Notes: generated from the sequence alone by a model not told the origin. Counted from the stretch's first letter, positions 32,302 through 45,929 are shown. The stretch: DNA of 64,000 nucleotides from Amaranthus tricolor (GCF_026212465.1 NC_080056.1:14625993-14689992), one strand, 5' to 3'. Made by a program: numbers and translations.

Positions 32302-33948
32302 TTATAGATCAATAAGCTTGGAGAGAATGAGATGTGAGGAAGCTGCAGGAACAGAGTCAAAGTTAGTACAACCAATATTGGGTGAAGTGTGTGATTGTGG
32401 TGGTGTTGTGAACTGGATAGGTGATGGCGGTGGTGATGGAATTTGATGTGGTGGTGAAGTGGCTGGCTTAGGAGAGGAAGGTTCATTAGGTGTTGGCTCA
32501 GGTATGGTGTCAGATGTGATGTCATCAACCACAGTAGTATTGCGTTTCGAGGCCAACCTCCTACTCTTCCTTTGTATTGACTTAGCCTTTTTCCTCATAG
32601 CCAACACAATCTCTTCATCACTAGAATCACTGCAGAGATTGTGAAGGACATTATCATCCAAGGCTTCCTTTTGCTCTTCTTTTTCCCCTTGACTTTCAAC
32701 TCTGTCATGTTCCCCTTTTTCAGATGTTTCAATGTTTTCAGAGGGGACAGGGTCTTGTTCCTTTTCTTCCTTATTCTCCTTATCCTCCTTTTCTTTTTCA
32801 ACTTCTTCAACCTCCTCTTCAACCCCTTCTTCAACATCTTCTTCTTCTTCAGATCCAACTGCTACATCCTCCTCATGCATCAATATTCCCTCATCATTTA
32901 ATTTTAAATGCAAATTTTTTAAACAATTCGTACCAATTTTCATATTAGGACCCATTGGGAACTCCAACCCTTCCAATGGGACCTCAAATTTTCTAAAAAT
33001 CCAGGTTAGCAACCCTCCATAACCAATGAAACTTTTCTTTTCAATGCAATCTGATAAATACGAGATCATCAATGAAGGAAAATTTATTTTAATGTGTTTT
33101 TCCATGCAGTAAATTAGAGTGGCGTCACGCAAACTCACTTGACTACGTTTTGAGTTTCGTGGTAAAATGAATCTGCGCGCAACATTGTACAATAATTTAT
33201 GCATAGGTGACAAAACATTGTGACTGATCTTCCCCTTCTTTTGATCAACTCCTAAAAATTTTAGAATTGTTCTTTCATTGATGCCAGAAAACGCAATCTT
33301 TGACCCAATATAATATGTATCAAAACCAGCATTGGGAACATTGAACCATTCCCCCAATAGAGCACTGTTAAATTCAATCTTAACGGTTTTAACAACACTA
33401 GAACACATGCCATCATCATTAGAGAAATTTAAAATAAATTCTCTCATTAGGTTTGGAAAAATGGAATTGCAACTGAAATTTGACATCAATAACTCCCATT
33501 CTTGATATTTTAAAATATCATGCAATTGAGGAAAGTGAATAGAATCATACCAATATTTATCCAACCCGAACCCTACTGTCATCTCCTTTGAAACTTCTTC
33601 AGCACTGTTTGGATCTACATTCTTTGAACGCTTAACTACTCTGGAAGATGAACCACCTCTTGGTGATGAAATCTTTCTTTTGATACTAGTGGGTTCAGAG
33701 GAGTGTTTTGGTGATTCTTGTGAGGTTTCAGTTGGTGAGGGTGGTGCAGCACGTAGTAATGGTGGAGGAAGAACTACTCTTAATGGTTTTGGTTGATTAG
33801 GTGCACGGGATTTGGTATTTTTCTTGCCGGATTTAGAGGGTTTTGGGGATTTCAATTTTGAATTTTTGAAGATGTTTGAGAGAAGAGAAAAGGATGGTTT
33901 CTTGAGTGAGAGGTTGATGGAAGGGTAGTGTGTTATGACGTAAAGCAA
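32302..33948 (-). pseudogene. B2 extra ORF, truncated
   Basis: It has 548 codons and the same domain plan as copy 1. TAA at 32302-32304 replaces the Gln codon after LSKLIDL, so most of the C-terminal coiled coil is lost. The change is a C-to-T transition on the coding strand and is private to this copy. The AAG that is mutated in copy 1 (16515) is intact here but lies downstream of the stop. Confidence 0.78.
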
Positions 33949-34361
33949 GAGTTTTAAAGGAGTGAAATGACGGTTGCTTCTATTGAAGTGACGGTTGCTC
34001 CTTCAAGTCCCCATCTCATTATTGCCCTTTGCATTACTTGAGTGAAGAAAACCGTTTTCCCCCTTTTTTTTCTTTTTTTTATAAAAATTTTGTTGGCTGT
34101 TTTTAAAGAAAAATAATGAAAACAAAATAAGATAGTATTGAGATGAATTGTAATATTGTGAGATTTTATGTGAAGAGAATAATGAACAACTGCTTTGGCC
34201 TGATCAAATTAACACATGCAAACGTGAAAGCATTCATAGTACAAACTTTATTAAGTGTTTACCTGATCCATTCAATAATTGATTTTCAATCAAGATATTG
34301 AGGTTGATTTCTGACCTTTTCATTCTCATGATGCTTCAATGGGAAATATATGCAACTAACT
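33949..34361 (-). other. B2 spacer between pol and extra ORF
   Basis: There is no gene. The purine tract on the minus strand is at 34055-34070, as in copy 1. Confidence 0.55.
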
Positions 34362-37300
34362 TTAGTGGAGCTTGATCATACCAAGTTCCAATCTCATCTT
34401 TTCATATTGTTCCCTTGGAAGTGGTTTGGTCAGAATATCTGCAACTTGTTCATTAGTGTTAACATGCTTTACAACAATATTTTTATTTTCAACATTATCT
34501 TTGAGAAAATGTTGCCTAATATGGATATGTTTTACTCGTGAGTGATGCACTGGATCTTTAGATATACATATGGCACTAGTATTATCACAATAAATAGGAA
34601 CACATTTAATTTTAATACCAAAATCTCTTAGCTGCTGTTTTATCCAAAGTATTTGGGAACAGCAAACTGCTGCTGCTACGTACTCAGCTTCTGCAGTTGA
34701 TAATGCAACAGTGTTTTGCTTCTTGGAACTCCAGGAAACTAAACATGAGCCAAGAAATTGTACCATACCTGATGTACTTTTTCTATTAACTAGATCACCT
34801 GCATAATCTGCATCACTAAAACCTTTCAAATCATAGACATCACTTTTAGGATAAAATAGGGACAAGTCGTCTGTTCCCTTTAAATATCTCAGAATCCTTT
34901 TTACTGCAGTGAGGTGTGATTCTTTTGGATTTGATTGAAATCTAGCACATAAACCAACACTAAAAGCAATATCAGGTCTACTAGCGGTTAGATATAATAA
35001 AGAGCCTATCATGCCTCTATACATGTTTTGATCTATATTAGTTCCATTTTGGTCTTCTCTAATCTAACATTTGTAGCCATGGGTGTATGGTTAGTTTTAG
35101 CATTGTTTAGTCCATATTTCTTAAGAAGTTCTTTTATGTATTTTTGTTGATGAATAAAAATACCATTTTCAGTTTGTTTAATTTGCAAACCAAGAAAGAA
35201 ATTTAATTCCCCAATCATGCTCATTTCAAATTCTGTACCCATGAGGTTAGCAAATTCTTTACATAATAAATCATTTGTAGCACCAAAGATAATGTCATCA
35301 ACATAGATTTGAACAACTAAAATATCATGACTTTTGTTCTTAAAGAATAAGGTCTTATCAATTTTTCCTCTTACAAAATTATTATTAATCAAAAATTTAG
35401 ATAATCTTTCAGACCATTGTCTAGGGGCTTGTTTCAAGCCATAAAGAGCTTTATCAAGCTTGTAGACATGATCGAGACAAGAGGAATTCTCAAAACCAGG
35501 AGGTTGTTCAACAAATACTTCTTCATCAAGAAATCCATTTAAGAAATCACATTTCACATCCATTTGATATAACTTAAAGTTCATAAAAGCAGCAAAAGAG
35601 ATTAAGATTCTAATAGCCTCTAACCTTGCTACTGGAGCAAATGTCTCAGTGTAATCAATACCTTCTTGTTGATTGTACCCTTTGACCACGAGTCTTGCTT
35701 TGTTTCTCACAATTACTCCATACTCATCTAGCTTGTTCCGAAATACCCATTTCAAACCAATTACCTTTTTGCCTTTTGGTTTGGGTTCTAAGTGTCATAC
35801 TTTATTTCTTTCAAATTCATTTAATTCATCTTGCATGGCTACTATCCACTCGGAATCCTTTAGAGCTTCTTCGTGATTTTTGGGTTCAAGTGATGATAGG
35901 AACGCAAAGTGTGCACAAAAGTTTCTTAGTTGGGATCTGGTTTGTGTTCCCTTATTCATATCACTTATAATCAGATCAAGAGGATCATAACTTTGGTATT
36001 TCCAAGGTTTAGGCACAAATTCTCTGGAGGGAACAGTAGCATGTTCCTGTTCAACATTTTGATTGACAGGTTGTTTAGCTGCTGGATCACTTTGGTCTTC
36101 TGCGGAAACAGCTGGATTGGGAACAGTGTGCTGGTCCGATTGTGTTGGCTGTTCCTGAACTTGGTCATTTTGTTCAGCATCTTCTTGTATTACCTGTTCA
36201 CCTGCTGTTCCTTGCTCTAACACTTTCATTTCTTCATCATCGTTTTCTAGATGAGCAAGACCAATTTTAACATCATTGACATCCTGTTCACTTGTTGAAA
36301 AGTTAGTTTCATCAAAAATAATATGAACTGATTCTTCTACACACATTGTCCTTTTGTTGTAAACTGTGTAAGCTTTACTTTGTGATGAATAACCAAGAAA
36401 TACCGCTTCATCACTTCTTTCATCAAATTTGCCTATATTTCGTTTTCCATTTACATGTACAAAACATTTGCATCCAAATATACGAAAGTAGGAAATATTT
36501 GGTTTAACACCTTTGAGTAATTCATAGGGTGTCTTGGAAGTGATTGGTCTTATTAATACACGATTCAAGATATAACATGCAGTATTAACGGCTTCTGCCC
36601 AAAAATTTCTAGGTAGACCACTAGCAATCAACATGGTCCTCGCCATTTCTTCTAAGGTCCTATTTTTCCTCTCTACTACTCCATTTTGTTGTGGTGTTCT
36701 AGGAGCGGAAAAATTGTGATTTATACCATGTTCATTGCAATAATTCATAAAGTTTGAATTTTCAAATTCTTTGCCATGATCTGATCTTATGTGAACAATT
36801 AGATTATTGGTAGATTTTTGAATTTTATTAGCAAAAGAAACAAACTCATCAAAAGCTTCATCTTTGCTTACCAAGAATAAGGTCCAAGTGAATCTACTAT
36901 AATCATCAACTACAACAAACACATACCTTTTTCCACTACGGCTTTGTGTTCTCATAGGTCCACATAAATCCATATGAATTAGTTCTAATGGTCTAGTGGT
37001 AGTCACCAAATTCTTTGATTTAAAAGATGACCTCACTTGTTTTCCTTTGGCACAAGGATCGCAAACTTCTTCCTTAAGAAATTTTATAGCTGGTAGTCCT
37101 CTAACTAGGTCTTTTGATCTTAATGTATTTATTAATGAATGACTAGCATGACCTAGACGCTTATGCCAAAGTAGTGGGTCTTCTTCTATGACACTTAAAC
37201 ACGTTAAACTAGTTTTGGGAACAGTGTCCAGGTGCACTACATAAGTGTTCCCTTTTCTGATTCCCTCAAGCACCGGGTCTCCTGTGTTGTTCCTAGAAAT

Positions 37301-37591
37301 TATGCATCGTTCAGAAGTAAACTTAACAGAGTTACCTTTGTCACAAAATTGAGAAATACTTAGCAAATTGTGTTTTAAATTATCGACTAAAAATACGTTA
37401 TCAATGGCATGGGAACTTGACCTTCCAACCTTTCCTTTGGCAATTATCTCACCCTTCATGTTGTCACCGAAGGTTACTGTTCCCCCATCAAAGGCTTCAA
37501 GTGAGAGAAATTTAGATTTGTCACCCGTCATATGCTTGGAACACCCACTGTCGAGATACCATGAGTTGTTCCCCCTCACTTGAACCTGCAA
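34362..37591 (-). pseudogene. pol: B2 pol, stop and frameshift
   Basis: Protease, integrase and linker are open from 37591 to a TGA at 35795-35797, the Trp599 codon of copy 1. RT is then open from 35755 until a 1-bp deletion near 35055 (TCTTCTCTAATC against TCTTCGTCTAATC) shifts the frame before the RNase H part (35024-34362). Catalytic motifs (DSG, D-D-35-E, YVDD, FSDAD) are all still readable. The RT motif reads QMDVKC here and QMDAKC in copies 1 and 3. It cannot make a complete Pol. Confidence 0.92.
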
Positions 37592-37597
37592 AGCAAA

Positions 37598-39424
37598 TTA
37601 ATGGTTAGGTCCAGGAACCCAGTCATCCTTGGGTTCCTTGTCGACAATACTTGAATCACATTTCTTAATCCATATGCGTTCCACATAATTTTTATTTGCT
37701 TTGGTATGCTGTTCCCTTTTTATACATTGATGTTTCAGGTGTCCAATTTTACCACAAAAGGAACAGATTTTACTACTAGGGAGATCAACATAGACCTTTT
37801 TCTTTTTATCATTCTTAATATAACCTAGACCTTCTTTACTTTTTGTTTTAGCATCTAGAATCCATTTGGGAACTTCATTGATTTTCTCTTTTCCTCTTGA
37901 GCTTATTTTATTTTTCAAATATTCATTCTCTATTTCATAGGATTCTAATTTTGATTTCAACTTTTGAAATTCAGTGCTAACCATGTGAGTGGATATATTG
38001 TTTACGTCTCTACTTAATCCTAGCAAATTATTTTGATTTATTTCAATATTAAGAAAAATAAATTCCTGCTTCAATTTTTCAATTGTCTCTTTCAAAACAG
38101 CATTCTGATCTAGCAAATTAAAAAATCTGCTTTATACATCTATCCTAATTGAATTTAGGTAAGTCACATGATCCTTACTTGAGTTGAGGTCTTTTTCGAT
38201 TTGGAGACACTTGGTATTCTGTTTATCTAATTTCTCTTGTGTCTCCAAGAGCAACTTAATTAATTTATTCTTACTAAGTTTAGATGGATGCTTAGGGAGT
38301 GAGTTATAAGGCATTACCTCTTTTTCTTTGGACGCTTCATCCTTGTTTTGATGAGATGCCATGAGGCATAGGTTTGCTGTTTCCTCTTCTACTGGAGCTT
38401 CTGTCTCAGCCTCGCTCTCCGTATCGCCCCACGCTGCAATCATTGCCTTTCTAAAATCGGTTTTGAAGTTTCCCTTCTTATATTGTCTTCCAACGTCTCT
38501 TGCTTTTCCCTTGCCCTTCTCCTTTTTCCATTGAGGGCAATCCTTGATGAAGTGATCCGTGCTCCCGCACTTGTGGCATTCAAAATTTGTCTTCAAGTTT
38601 GCAGTTCCCTTTTCTTTGTTATTTCTTTGATTACCATATCTGCTGTTCCTGAAGAATTTCTTGAATTTTCTTGCCAACATAGCAGTCTCCTCATCATCCG
38701 CTTCTGACTCTTCATGTTCCTTTGCTGCTAAAGCCAGTCCTTTATTTCGGGAACTGTCGGCTGTTCCCAAATGCAATTCTTGAGTCATGAGGGAACCAGC
38801 CAACTCTTCCAAATTAAACTTGGTGAAATCTTTTGATTCCTGAATGGCTGTGACCTTAGCTCTCCAACGTTCGTCTTGAGGAAGACTCCTAAGTATTTTC
38901 CTGACTTGTTCATCAACGGGAATGATCTTACCAAGAGAGACTAATTCATTCGTGATATTTGTGAATCTAGTGAACATCTCTTGAATGTTCTCCCTAGATT
39001 CCATGACGAATCTCTCATATTTGGACATCAGCAGGTCAATCTTGGATCGCTTCACTTCACTAGTACCTTCATGGGTAACTTCTAGCAAGTCCCACATCTG
39101 CTTGGCAGTTTTGCATCCCATAATACGATTGTGCTCATTTGGACCAAGCCCACAGTGAAGTAATTTGATAGCAAGAGCGTTCATCTCCATATTTTGAAAA
39201 TTTTCTTTCTCCTATTCAGTGATTGGTTTTGGAATAGTTTCGTTGTTGGAGTTTATGGTCGTCACCTCAAAATCTCCAATTTCGATAACTCTCCATACTT
39301 GATATTTTTAGGCCTTTATGAAGATTTCCATTCTATTTTTCTAGTAGGTATAGAATTTCCCATCAAACATGGGTGGCCTTTGCGTTGAGTACCCTTCTTC
39401 CATGCGTTCGTTCATCTTCAACAT
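37598..39424 (-). pseudogene. gag: B2 gag with five stops
   Basis: It has the three stops shared by all copies (near 39212, 38132 and 37598). There are two private ones in the first 70 codons: a Glu codon changed to TAA near 39309 and a Trp codon changed to TAG near 39342. The knuckles CHKCGSTDHFIKDC and CSFCGKIGHLKHQC are intact. It is clearly dead. Confidence 0.85.
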
Positions 39425-39479
39425 CTTGCCAGGGAACAGGATACTGCTCTCAGGGTTTCCTGATTAAGAGAGGAACAGG

Positions 39480-39491
39480 GCTTTGATACCA
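39480..39491 (-). other. B2 primer binding site
   Basis: TGGTATCAAAGC on the minus strand, identical to copy 1, beside the 5' LTR. Confidence 0.87.
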
Positions 39492-39493
39492 AT

Positions 39494-40721
39494 TGTAGGA
39501 ATGCTAATAGATGATCGAATACAACAAGAGGGGGGGGGGGGGTGAATTGTTGTATATTACGTTTAAGATTTTTGCCTCAAATTTTGCGGAATTGTATCTA
39601 GTAAAGAGCAAAACTTAAACTTAAAAACGAAAAGAAAAATAATAAAAGGAGACAAAGATTTTACGTGGAAACCCTCTTGGCCTAATAAGAGGGAAAAACC
39701 ACGACCCCCCCGGGATTTCAAAATTCTCACTATGTTTTAGGCAATTCGTTACAATTACATAAAACAAATATGCTTCACTTGAAGCTTCTCAACTCTAGGC
39801 CTACTTCTCTTCTCTTCTTTTCTCTCCTTCTCTTTCTCTTCTCACGCTTCTCTTGAAGCTTCTCTATACCCCTAGACTTTCCTTAAGTCTAGTTACAATA
39901 AAAACACTCAATTACCCTTACAAGGCCAATTTCTAAGAAGATTAAAATTAAGTAGTTGCTCAAGAAAAATATAATGAATTAATTGGCATTAAAATAACTT
40001 TGAATATTTTTCTTAATTGATCTCCCTTAATTAGACACTCTTTTTGGATATCGGTTTGAGCAAGATTTCCTCCTATTTATAGTGGGAACCGACAGCAGTT
40101 ACCTCAGACAAAACCTCCCACTATCATCCACGTTCTCAAAATTAAAGGATAGTGGAGTTACAAGAGAATGAATAACCGGCTGTCATTTGCTCAAAGATTA
40201 AATCAGTTTCCTTAGGCTAAAAATAGCAGAGGAGTTTTGAAAACATGAGATCCTAAAAAATAGGAGATCTTATTTTTAGCCGTCCAAAATTAAAAGGAGA
40301 CTTATTCAAAATGAAGACTAAGTCTTCTCCTCATTTTAGGCGTATAAAAAAACTTTTTGCCAATTAATAAATTAATTTAATTAAGCAACTAATTTAACTT
40401 TTAATCATATTACATTAACTAAAAACAGAAAACATAATTTTCGTAACTTTCAGTCAATGTCTTCTTCAGACCTGTATCGTGGGGAACAACGCATTGTCTC
40501 CATCTGCAACTTTCGTTAGGACTTTAACTCTGGGAACAGTAAACTGACTTCCAAAGCAATTATCCAACTTCTTGGATATTTGAGACATGTACAACTTCCA
40601 CGAACCAAGTCATAGGCTTCATCAACGATTAACAAAATCGGATATTTGCCTACAAAACAATCTCTAAAACATGTTTGTTTATTTAGAAGTGAAGTCATCA
40701 TCAAAACCTAAGAGGCCAACA
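39494..40721 (-). repeat. B2 5' LTR
   Basis: It shares the 5'-LTR-specific bases of copy 1 (TTCTC, AACCGACAG). The minus-strand TATA box is at 40074-40081. The G run is 13 long (39530-39542). Confidence 0.93.
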
Positions 40722-40726
40722 CTAAT

Positions 40727-41641
40727 GATTCTTTGTGCAAGGAATTTTCTGAAATTATGTGCAAAGAGTTTGAAATGAGCATGATGGGAGACTTAACATT
40801 CTTTCTTGGACTACAAATAAAGCAAAAGAAAGATGGCATATTCATTTGTCAAAGTAAATATGTTAAAGATTTGTTAAAGAAGTACAATATGGATCAATGT
40901 AAGGAACTCAATACGCCTATGAGTGCAACACTAAGTCTTGACCAAGATATAAATGGTAAGAGCGTTGATCAAAAGAGTTATAGAGGTATGATTGGTTCTT
41001 TATTGTATTTAACTGCTAGTCATCCAGATATAATGTTTAGTGTTTGCTTATGTGCTCGTTTTCAAGCTAACCCAAAAGAATCTCACTTAACGGCAGTTAA
41101 GAGAATCTTTAGATACTTACATGGGACTAAAGACTTTGGTCTATGGTACCCTAGTTGTAGAAATTTTGGTTTGATAGGTTTTTCAGATGCTGATTATGCT
41201 GGATACAAGGTTGATAGAAAAAGCACCTCAGGATCGTGTCAATTTTTAGGAAATTCATTGATCTCATGGTATTCTAAAAAGCAAAATTCAGTTGCTTTAT
41301 CTACAGCTGAAGCTGAATACATTGCTGCCGGTGCATGTTGTTCTCATATTCTATGGATTGCTCAACAACTTAGAGATCTTGGAATTGATCTCAAAGGCAT
41401 ACCAATAAAGTGTGATAATACTAGTGCTATTTGTATTACAAAGAATCCTGTGCAACATTCTCGAACAAAACACATTGAGGTACGTCACCATTTTATAAGG
41501 GATCATGTTGAAAAAGGTAACATTTCCTTATCTTTTATACCTACTGAAAATCAATTAGCGGATATATTTACAAAACCTTTAAGTGTTGATCGTTTTGCAT
41601 ATATACGCATGGAACTTGGCATGCTAAATAATGTTGCATGA
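40727..41641 (+). pseudogene. pol: Element A pol C-terminal RT and RNase H, copy 2
   Basis: The frame is open as in copy 1, with one Gly-to-Arg change (SCRNFG) just before the RNase H motif [10 protein letters not shown]. It is separated from the N-terminal RT by B2. Confidence 0.9.
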
Positions 41642-42251
41642 ATTAAGGGGGAGTATTGACAAAAGAAAAATGAAATAAAAATAAAAGGATTGAGACTTTA
41701 ATTGTTACTTAGTTCTTAGCATGAATTAAGGGGGAGCAATATATGTTTGCATGTATGATTGACAATTTATGTGTGTGTTTATGCATGTGATTAAGAATTG
41801 AAAATTAATTTCAATTTCTTAAAAATTATTTGTTACATAAAATGGGATTTATAATTAAATACCTTTAATTAATAAAGGATATTTAGTTATTTTAAAGCAA
41901 AATTGTTTGTTTAAAACTAATTTTGGACGTCAACAATACATTAAAATCATGTTCATTATTTTAGTTAAAATCAATTCAATCTCATAATTGCATTTATACT
42001 TGTTTATGTCTAAAAGCAAAAATGAACCATTTTGTTCATGATTATTACACAAACCGGTTAAGCTTCTTAACCCTTTGAATTCAATTGAGTTGTCAAATCG
42101 TTGTATTGGGAAGTACAAATGCATTGTATTGGACGACTATTAAAGGATAGTACAATACGTTGCCTCCTCATTCACTCACCAAATCTTTTTCTGATTTTCT
42201 TTCCCTAACCGTCTCTTTCACTTTCCTCTCCAATCTTTCAAAATCTTTCTC
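41642..42251 (+). other. Spacer in A between pol and extra ORF, copy 2
   Basis: There is no gene. It has the same two AAGGGGGAG tracts and C/T-rich leader as copy 1. Confidence 0.55.
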
Positions 42252-43643
42252 ATGGCACCCAAGAAACGTTTGAGTAAATCTTCATCTAAGTATGAGAAGG
42301 GCGAATCATCAAGAACACCAATGGCTGAACCAGTTTCCCCGGTTCCTTCGCCATTAAACACATTTGAAGTTCCTAAAATATGGTTTGAGAATCACACTGC
42401 CTATGGACGATGGGTTGATGTATTTAGGCAAAAATCTCTGCCTTATATAGATATTCTTGACTATAATTTCTTTCTCTTTGAAGATTTCAAAATTATCTCT
42501 GCTTTTATACAATCTGCTCCAGGTATGCTCTTGTGCCCTGGTTCTAAAACTTATCCTTGTTTGGTAAAATTCTTCTATTCAAACTTATCCATGCTTTTTG
42601 AAGATGCAGAACAAGTTTTAAGAAGTTTTGTTAAGGGTCAGGAGATTTTAATTTCCAAAACCCTAATGAATGACATTTTAAATTTCTCTCATAAATTGGA
42701 TGATCAAACTCCAAATCTTTTAGCATTACAAGATGCTAAGGATATGTTCGTCCTTGAATCTTATGCTGATTTTTCTTCTACCAAACAACTAACCCACAAC
42801 GCTTTGAATCTAAATGGAAAACTGTTGCATTACATCCTTGTTAGAACTGTTTTCTCACGAAACACTTCTTGTGAGTTGGTCACGAATTCTCATCTGATTT
42901 TAATGTGGAAAATTTCTACTATGAAAAATGTTAATTTCTCTTCAATAATCTTCTCTACAATGCGTTTTTGTTGCTCACAAACTCGTAATTGTGCTCTTCC
43001 TTATGCCAATCTCTTGACATTGATCTTTGATCATTTCAATCTGCTCTCTAACGAAGAGGAAGTGGATTGTTCTGGTCCAATTTCCTTGTCTAGTGAAATC
43101 CTCCCACCTCTTTGTATTTTTAAAGTAAATGACAAATATGAGTTATACTCTAATTTGTCTTCTGCTGATAAAGAGGATCTTCAAAAGATCCATGGTAAGC
43201 GGCTAACACGTCTTGAACCTCCCAACCAAGTACACACCACTCTATCCCGACTTCAGTCTCTAGACTTGGAGGTTGGTGAAATGAAATCTTCCCTACTTAC
43301 ATTACATGATAAAGTGTCTACTCTAACTTCTATGTTAGACACCTTTATGAAAGAAATGAAGGGCATGGTAGTAGAAGATGTGGTAGTGGAGGAAGAGGTT
43401 GCTGATGATGATGCTGCTGTGCCAAAAGAGAATGAGGTTATGGAGGAGGCAGAGGAGCAGAGAGAAGAAAGAGGAGAAGAGAACAAGGATGATGAGGAGC
43501 AGACTGATAAGAAGGTTGATGAAGTTGCTGATGATGGTGTTCAAACAATTCCTATTCAAATCATTCCACCTACTGATGATGATCATGCTACTCCTGGAAA
43601 ACCGGCTCCTTCCAAGAAAAGGAAGAGAAGGTCCAGGAAGTAA
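42252..43643 (+). CDS. Element A extra ORF, copy 2
   Basis: It is open for all 463 codons. It differs from copy 1 at three residues seen by eye (two Asp-to-Asn changes in the core, one Ala-to-Ser change near residue 305). The domain plan is as in copy 1: globular core, coiled coil, acidic tail and a basic C-terminus. There is no promoter-bearing LTR directly upstream, since the unit begins with a truncated LTR. Expression is doubtful. Confidence 0.75.
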   Translation: MAPKKRLSKSSSKYEKGESSRTPMAEPVSPVPSPLNTFEVPKIWFENHTAYGRWVDVFRQKSLPYIDILDYNFFLFEDFKIISAFIQSAPGMLLCPGSKTYPCLVKFFYSNLSMLFEDAEQVLRSFVKGQEILISKTLMNDILNFSHKLDDQTPNLLALQDAKDMFVLESYADFSSTKQLTHNALNLNGKLLHYILVRTVFSRNTSCELVTNSHLILMWKISTMKNVNFSSIIFSTMRFCCSQTRNCALPYANLLTLIFDHFNLLSNEEEVDCSGPISLSSEILPPLCIFKVNDKYELYSNLSSADKEDLQKIHGKRLTRLEPPNQVHTTLSRLQSLDLEVGEMKSSLLTLHDKVSTLTSMLDTFMKEMKGMVVEDVVVEEEVADDDAAVPKENEVMEEAEEQREERGEENKDDEEQTDKKVDEVADDGVQTIPIQIIPPTDDDHATPGKPAPSKKRKRRSRK

Positions 43644-44488
43644 TCTTTTTATATGTTGATGAACAATATTTTCTTTTTCTGCAAACAATTTTTTGTTTTG
43701 ATAACAATCCCAACATTTTCAGAATCTCCTTGTTTACTTTTTGATGAAAGTCAAAAAGGGGGAGAGATGTAATATTTTGTTGTTATGTGCATGTTCTGTC
43801 TGTCTATTTGCATGTCTATTTGCATGTTTGATATGTATGGCTTTGATTTCATCTTTGCATATAATATATTCTTGAAATCCATTGATACTTGGGAAATATA
43901 TGCATGTTTGATTTTCTTATTACTGAGTTATGTCAATGATGTGCTCTGGAATATGCTTATGCTTAGGGAGATAGTTGTATATGTTTTGCATTTGCATGTT
44001 CTAATTTTTGATTATTTGCATGTTTAGATGATCTGATTATCATATTGCTGGATGATTAGTTATATTAAGTTATATGATGTTCATATTTAAAGATGAGATA
44101 AACATGTTAAGAAAATTTGTAAAAATGGAGATATTAAAATCGAAAATTTGTTAAATTCTGATTATTACTCATGATCATAATACTTGATAGTCATAACTAT
44201 GTTCTGAAAAGTTTTGATGTGATGTTACACTATGGTAATGATTATTATATTTGCATGTAACTTGATTGGATTTCTTGTTTGCGTGCTTAAATGATGATCA
44301 TGATGGTTAGGAAGTATAGTATTCACTGATTTATACTATTCTATTTTTATATTGTTTTATTTTGAAACTATTTTCAAAATCTTGTTGAACATTTTATTTG
44401 ATATTAAAGTTTTTTTTTATATATATCTATATTGGCTTAGAAATATGATTTAAGTAAATATGGTTTTGACTTTCATTAAGGGGGAGAT
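43644..44488 (+). other. Element A 3' untranslated region, copy 2
   Basis: There is no gene. It is near-identical to copy 1. The tract before the LTR is AAGGGGGAG at 44478-44486, with CATTAAGG where copies 1 and 3 have CATCAAGG. Confidence 0.55.
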
Positions 44489-45151
44489 TGAAGACTCAAC
44501 TCTTAATTTTCTTTAATGATGATAATTCAAAACGCATATTAGTTAAACAAATAAATTAAGTAATTACATTTAGTTGTTTAAGTTAGTCCAAAATCATATT
44601 TGATATATTTGATGTTTGATATATATGTTTAAGTACAAAGACACTAGAATGTGCTTTATTAACTTAAGTTTATCTTAAGATTGTTTTAAGTCTTGAAAGG
44701 TCGTTTCAAAGTCTTGAATAAAATAACGTGTTTAATTAAAGTTGATTTCATAATTATATTTGTAATATTTTTACAAGTCAATGATCCTTTATATATATTT
44801 GAAATATTTTAATAGGTCAAGGTTCAATAAAATTAGCTTTGATTTTATTTGAAATAAAGTTAAGTATTTTTTGTTACACGTTTTATCGTAAGTGTTGAAA
44901 TAATTTGTAGTTAAACATGTAAGTTAAATACGTGGTTAAATACATACCTAAATACGTACTAAGGTTAATTTAATAATTGGAGTAGTTAAAGGTACACGTA
45001 TTTTGCTAAAAATAATGAACGACTATATAGATGATGCGCTAAAAATAGAGTTTACTATTAATAGGATATTATTTGAATTTATTCTAATAATAGATTTTAT
45101 TTAAACGTTGTTGAATCTGGTTTATACTTATAATTCAATATCTTGTATAAG
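44489..45151 (+). repeat. Truncated A LTR, copy 2 (first 663 bp)
   Basis: It has the same breakpoint as the first truncated LTR, ending at CTTGTATAAG and joined to CACAAGTTC of pol. The same one-base difference from native pol (CACAAG for CACAAC) occurs at both joints. So the joint was made once and then copied. Confidence 0.92.
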
Positions 45152-45929
45152 CACAAGTTCTTTGCATGAAAGCACACCATCCATACTACGAAGAAGAATT
45201 AGAAGATCATATCAACATCCTCCAGAAAACATTATAAGTGATCCAAATAAAGGTACGCAAACTCGATCCTCTCTTAAGAATCTATGTGCATTTTCTACTT
45301 TTGTTTCTGTTATAGAACCAAAGGATGTTAAAGAAGCATTACAAGAACCAGAGTGGATTATTGCTATGCAAAATGAGTTAAATGAATTCGAAAGGAACAA
45401 AGTTTGGGATCTAGTTGAAAGACCTCAAGATCGTACTATCATTGGAACTAAATGAGTCTTTCGTAATAAACTTAATGAGGATGGAGATATTGTAAGAAAT
45501 AAAGCAAGGCTGGTGGCTCAAGGCTATAATCAAGAAGAAGGTATAGATTATGATGAGACTTTCGCACCAGTTGCAAGGTTAGAATCTATCCGTATTATGC
45601 TTGCTTTTGCTTCTTACATGAACATTAAACTATATCAAATGGATGTTAAATGTGCATTCTTAAATGGATATTTGCAAGAGGAAGTATATGTAAAACAACC
45701 TCCAGGATTTGAAAATTCTGATCTACCTAATCATGTATTCAAACTAAATAAAGCGTTATATGGCTTAAAACAAGCTCCAAGAGCTTGGTATGACAGATTT
45801 AGCTCACATCTACTTGAAAATGAATTTCAACGAGGTAAAATTGATAAAACTCTTTTCATTAAAACTAAAGGAGAAGATATTCTAATTGTTCAAGTATATG
45901 TTGATGATATATTGTTTGGAGCTACTAAT
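45152..45929 (+). pseudogene. pol: Element A pol fragment (RT N-terminal part), copy 3
   Basis: Same as copy 2: it begins at the novel joint, has TGA at 45453-45455, and reaches YVDD and GATN before B3. The LTR/pol chimeric frame (45108-45455) is identical in length. Confidence 0.9.

Larger units (their letters stand above)
30237..40721 (-). mobile_element. Element B copy 2
   Basis: It has the same ends, target duplication CTAAT and gene order as copy 1. It is the most damaged of the three copies: gag has five stops, pol has a stop and a frameshift, and the extra ORF is cut short. Confidence 0.94.
29459..45151 (+). repeat. Tandem unit 2 (15,693 bp)
   Basis: This is the second head-to-tail unit. 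Both of its edges are LTR/pol novel joints. It has private changes: a 1-bp deletion in B pol near 35055, a stop at 32302 and two extra stops in B gag. Confidence 0.93.
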
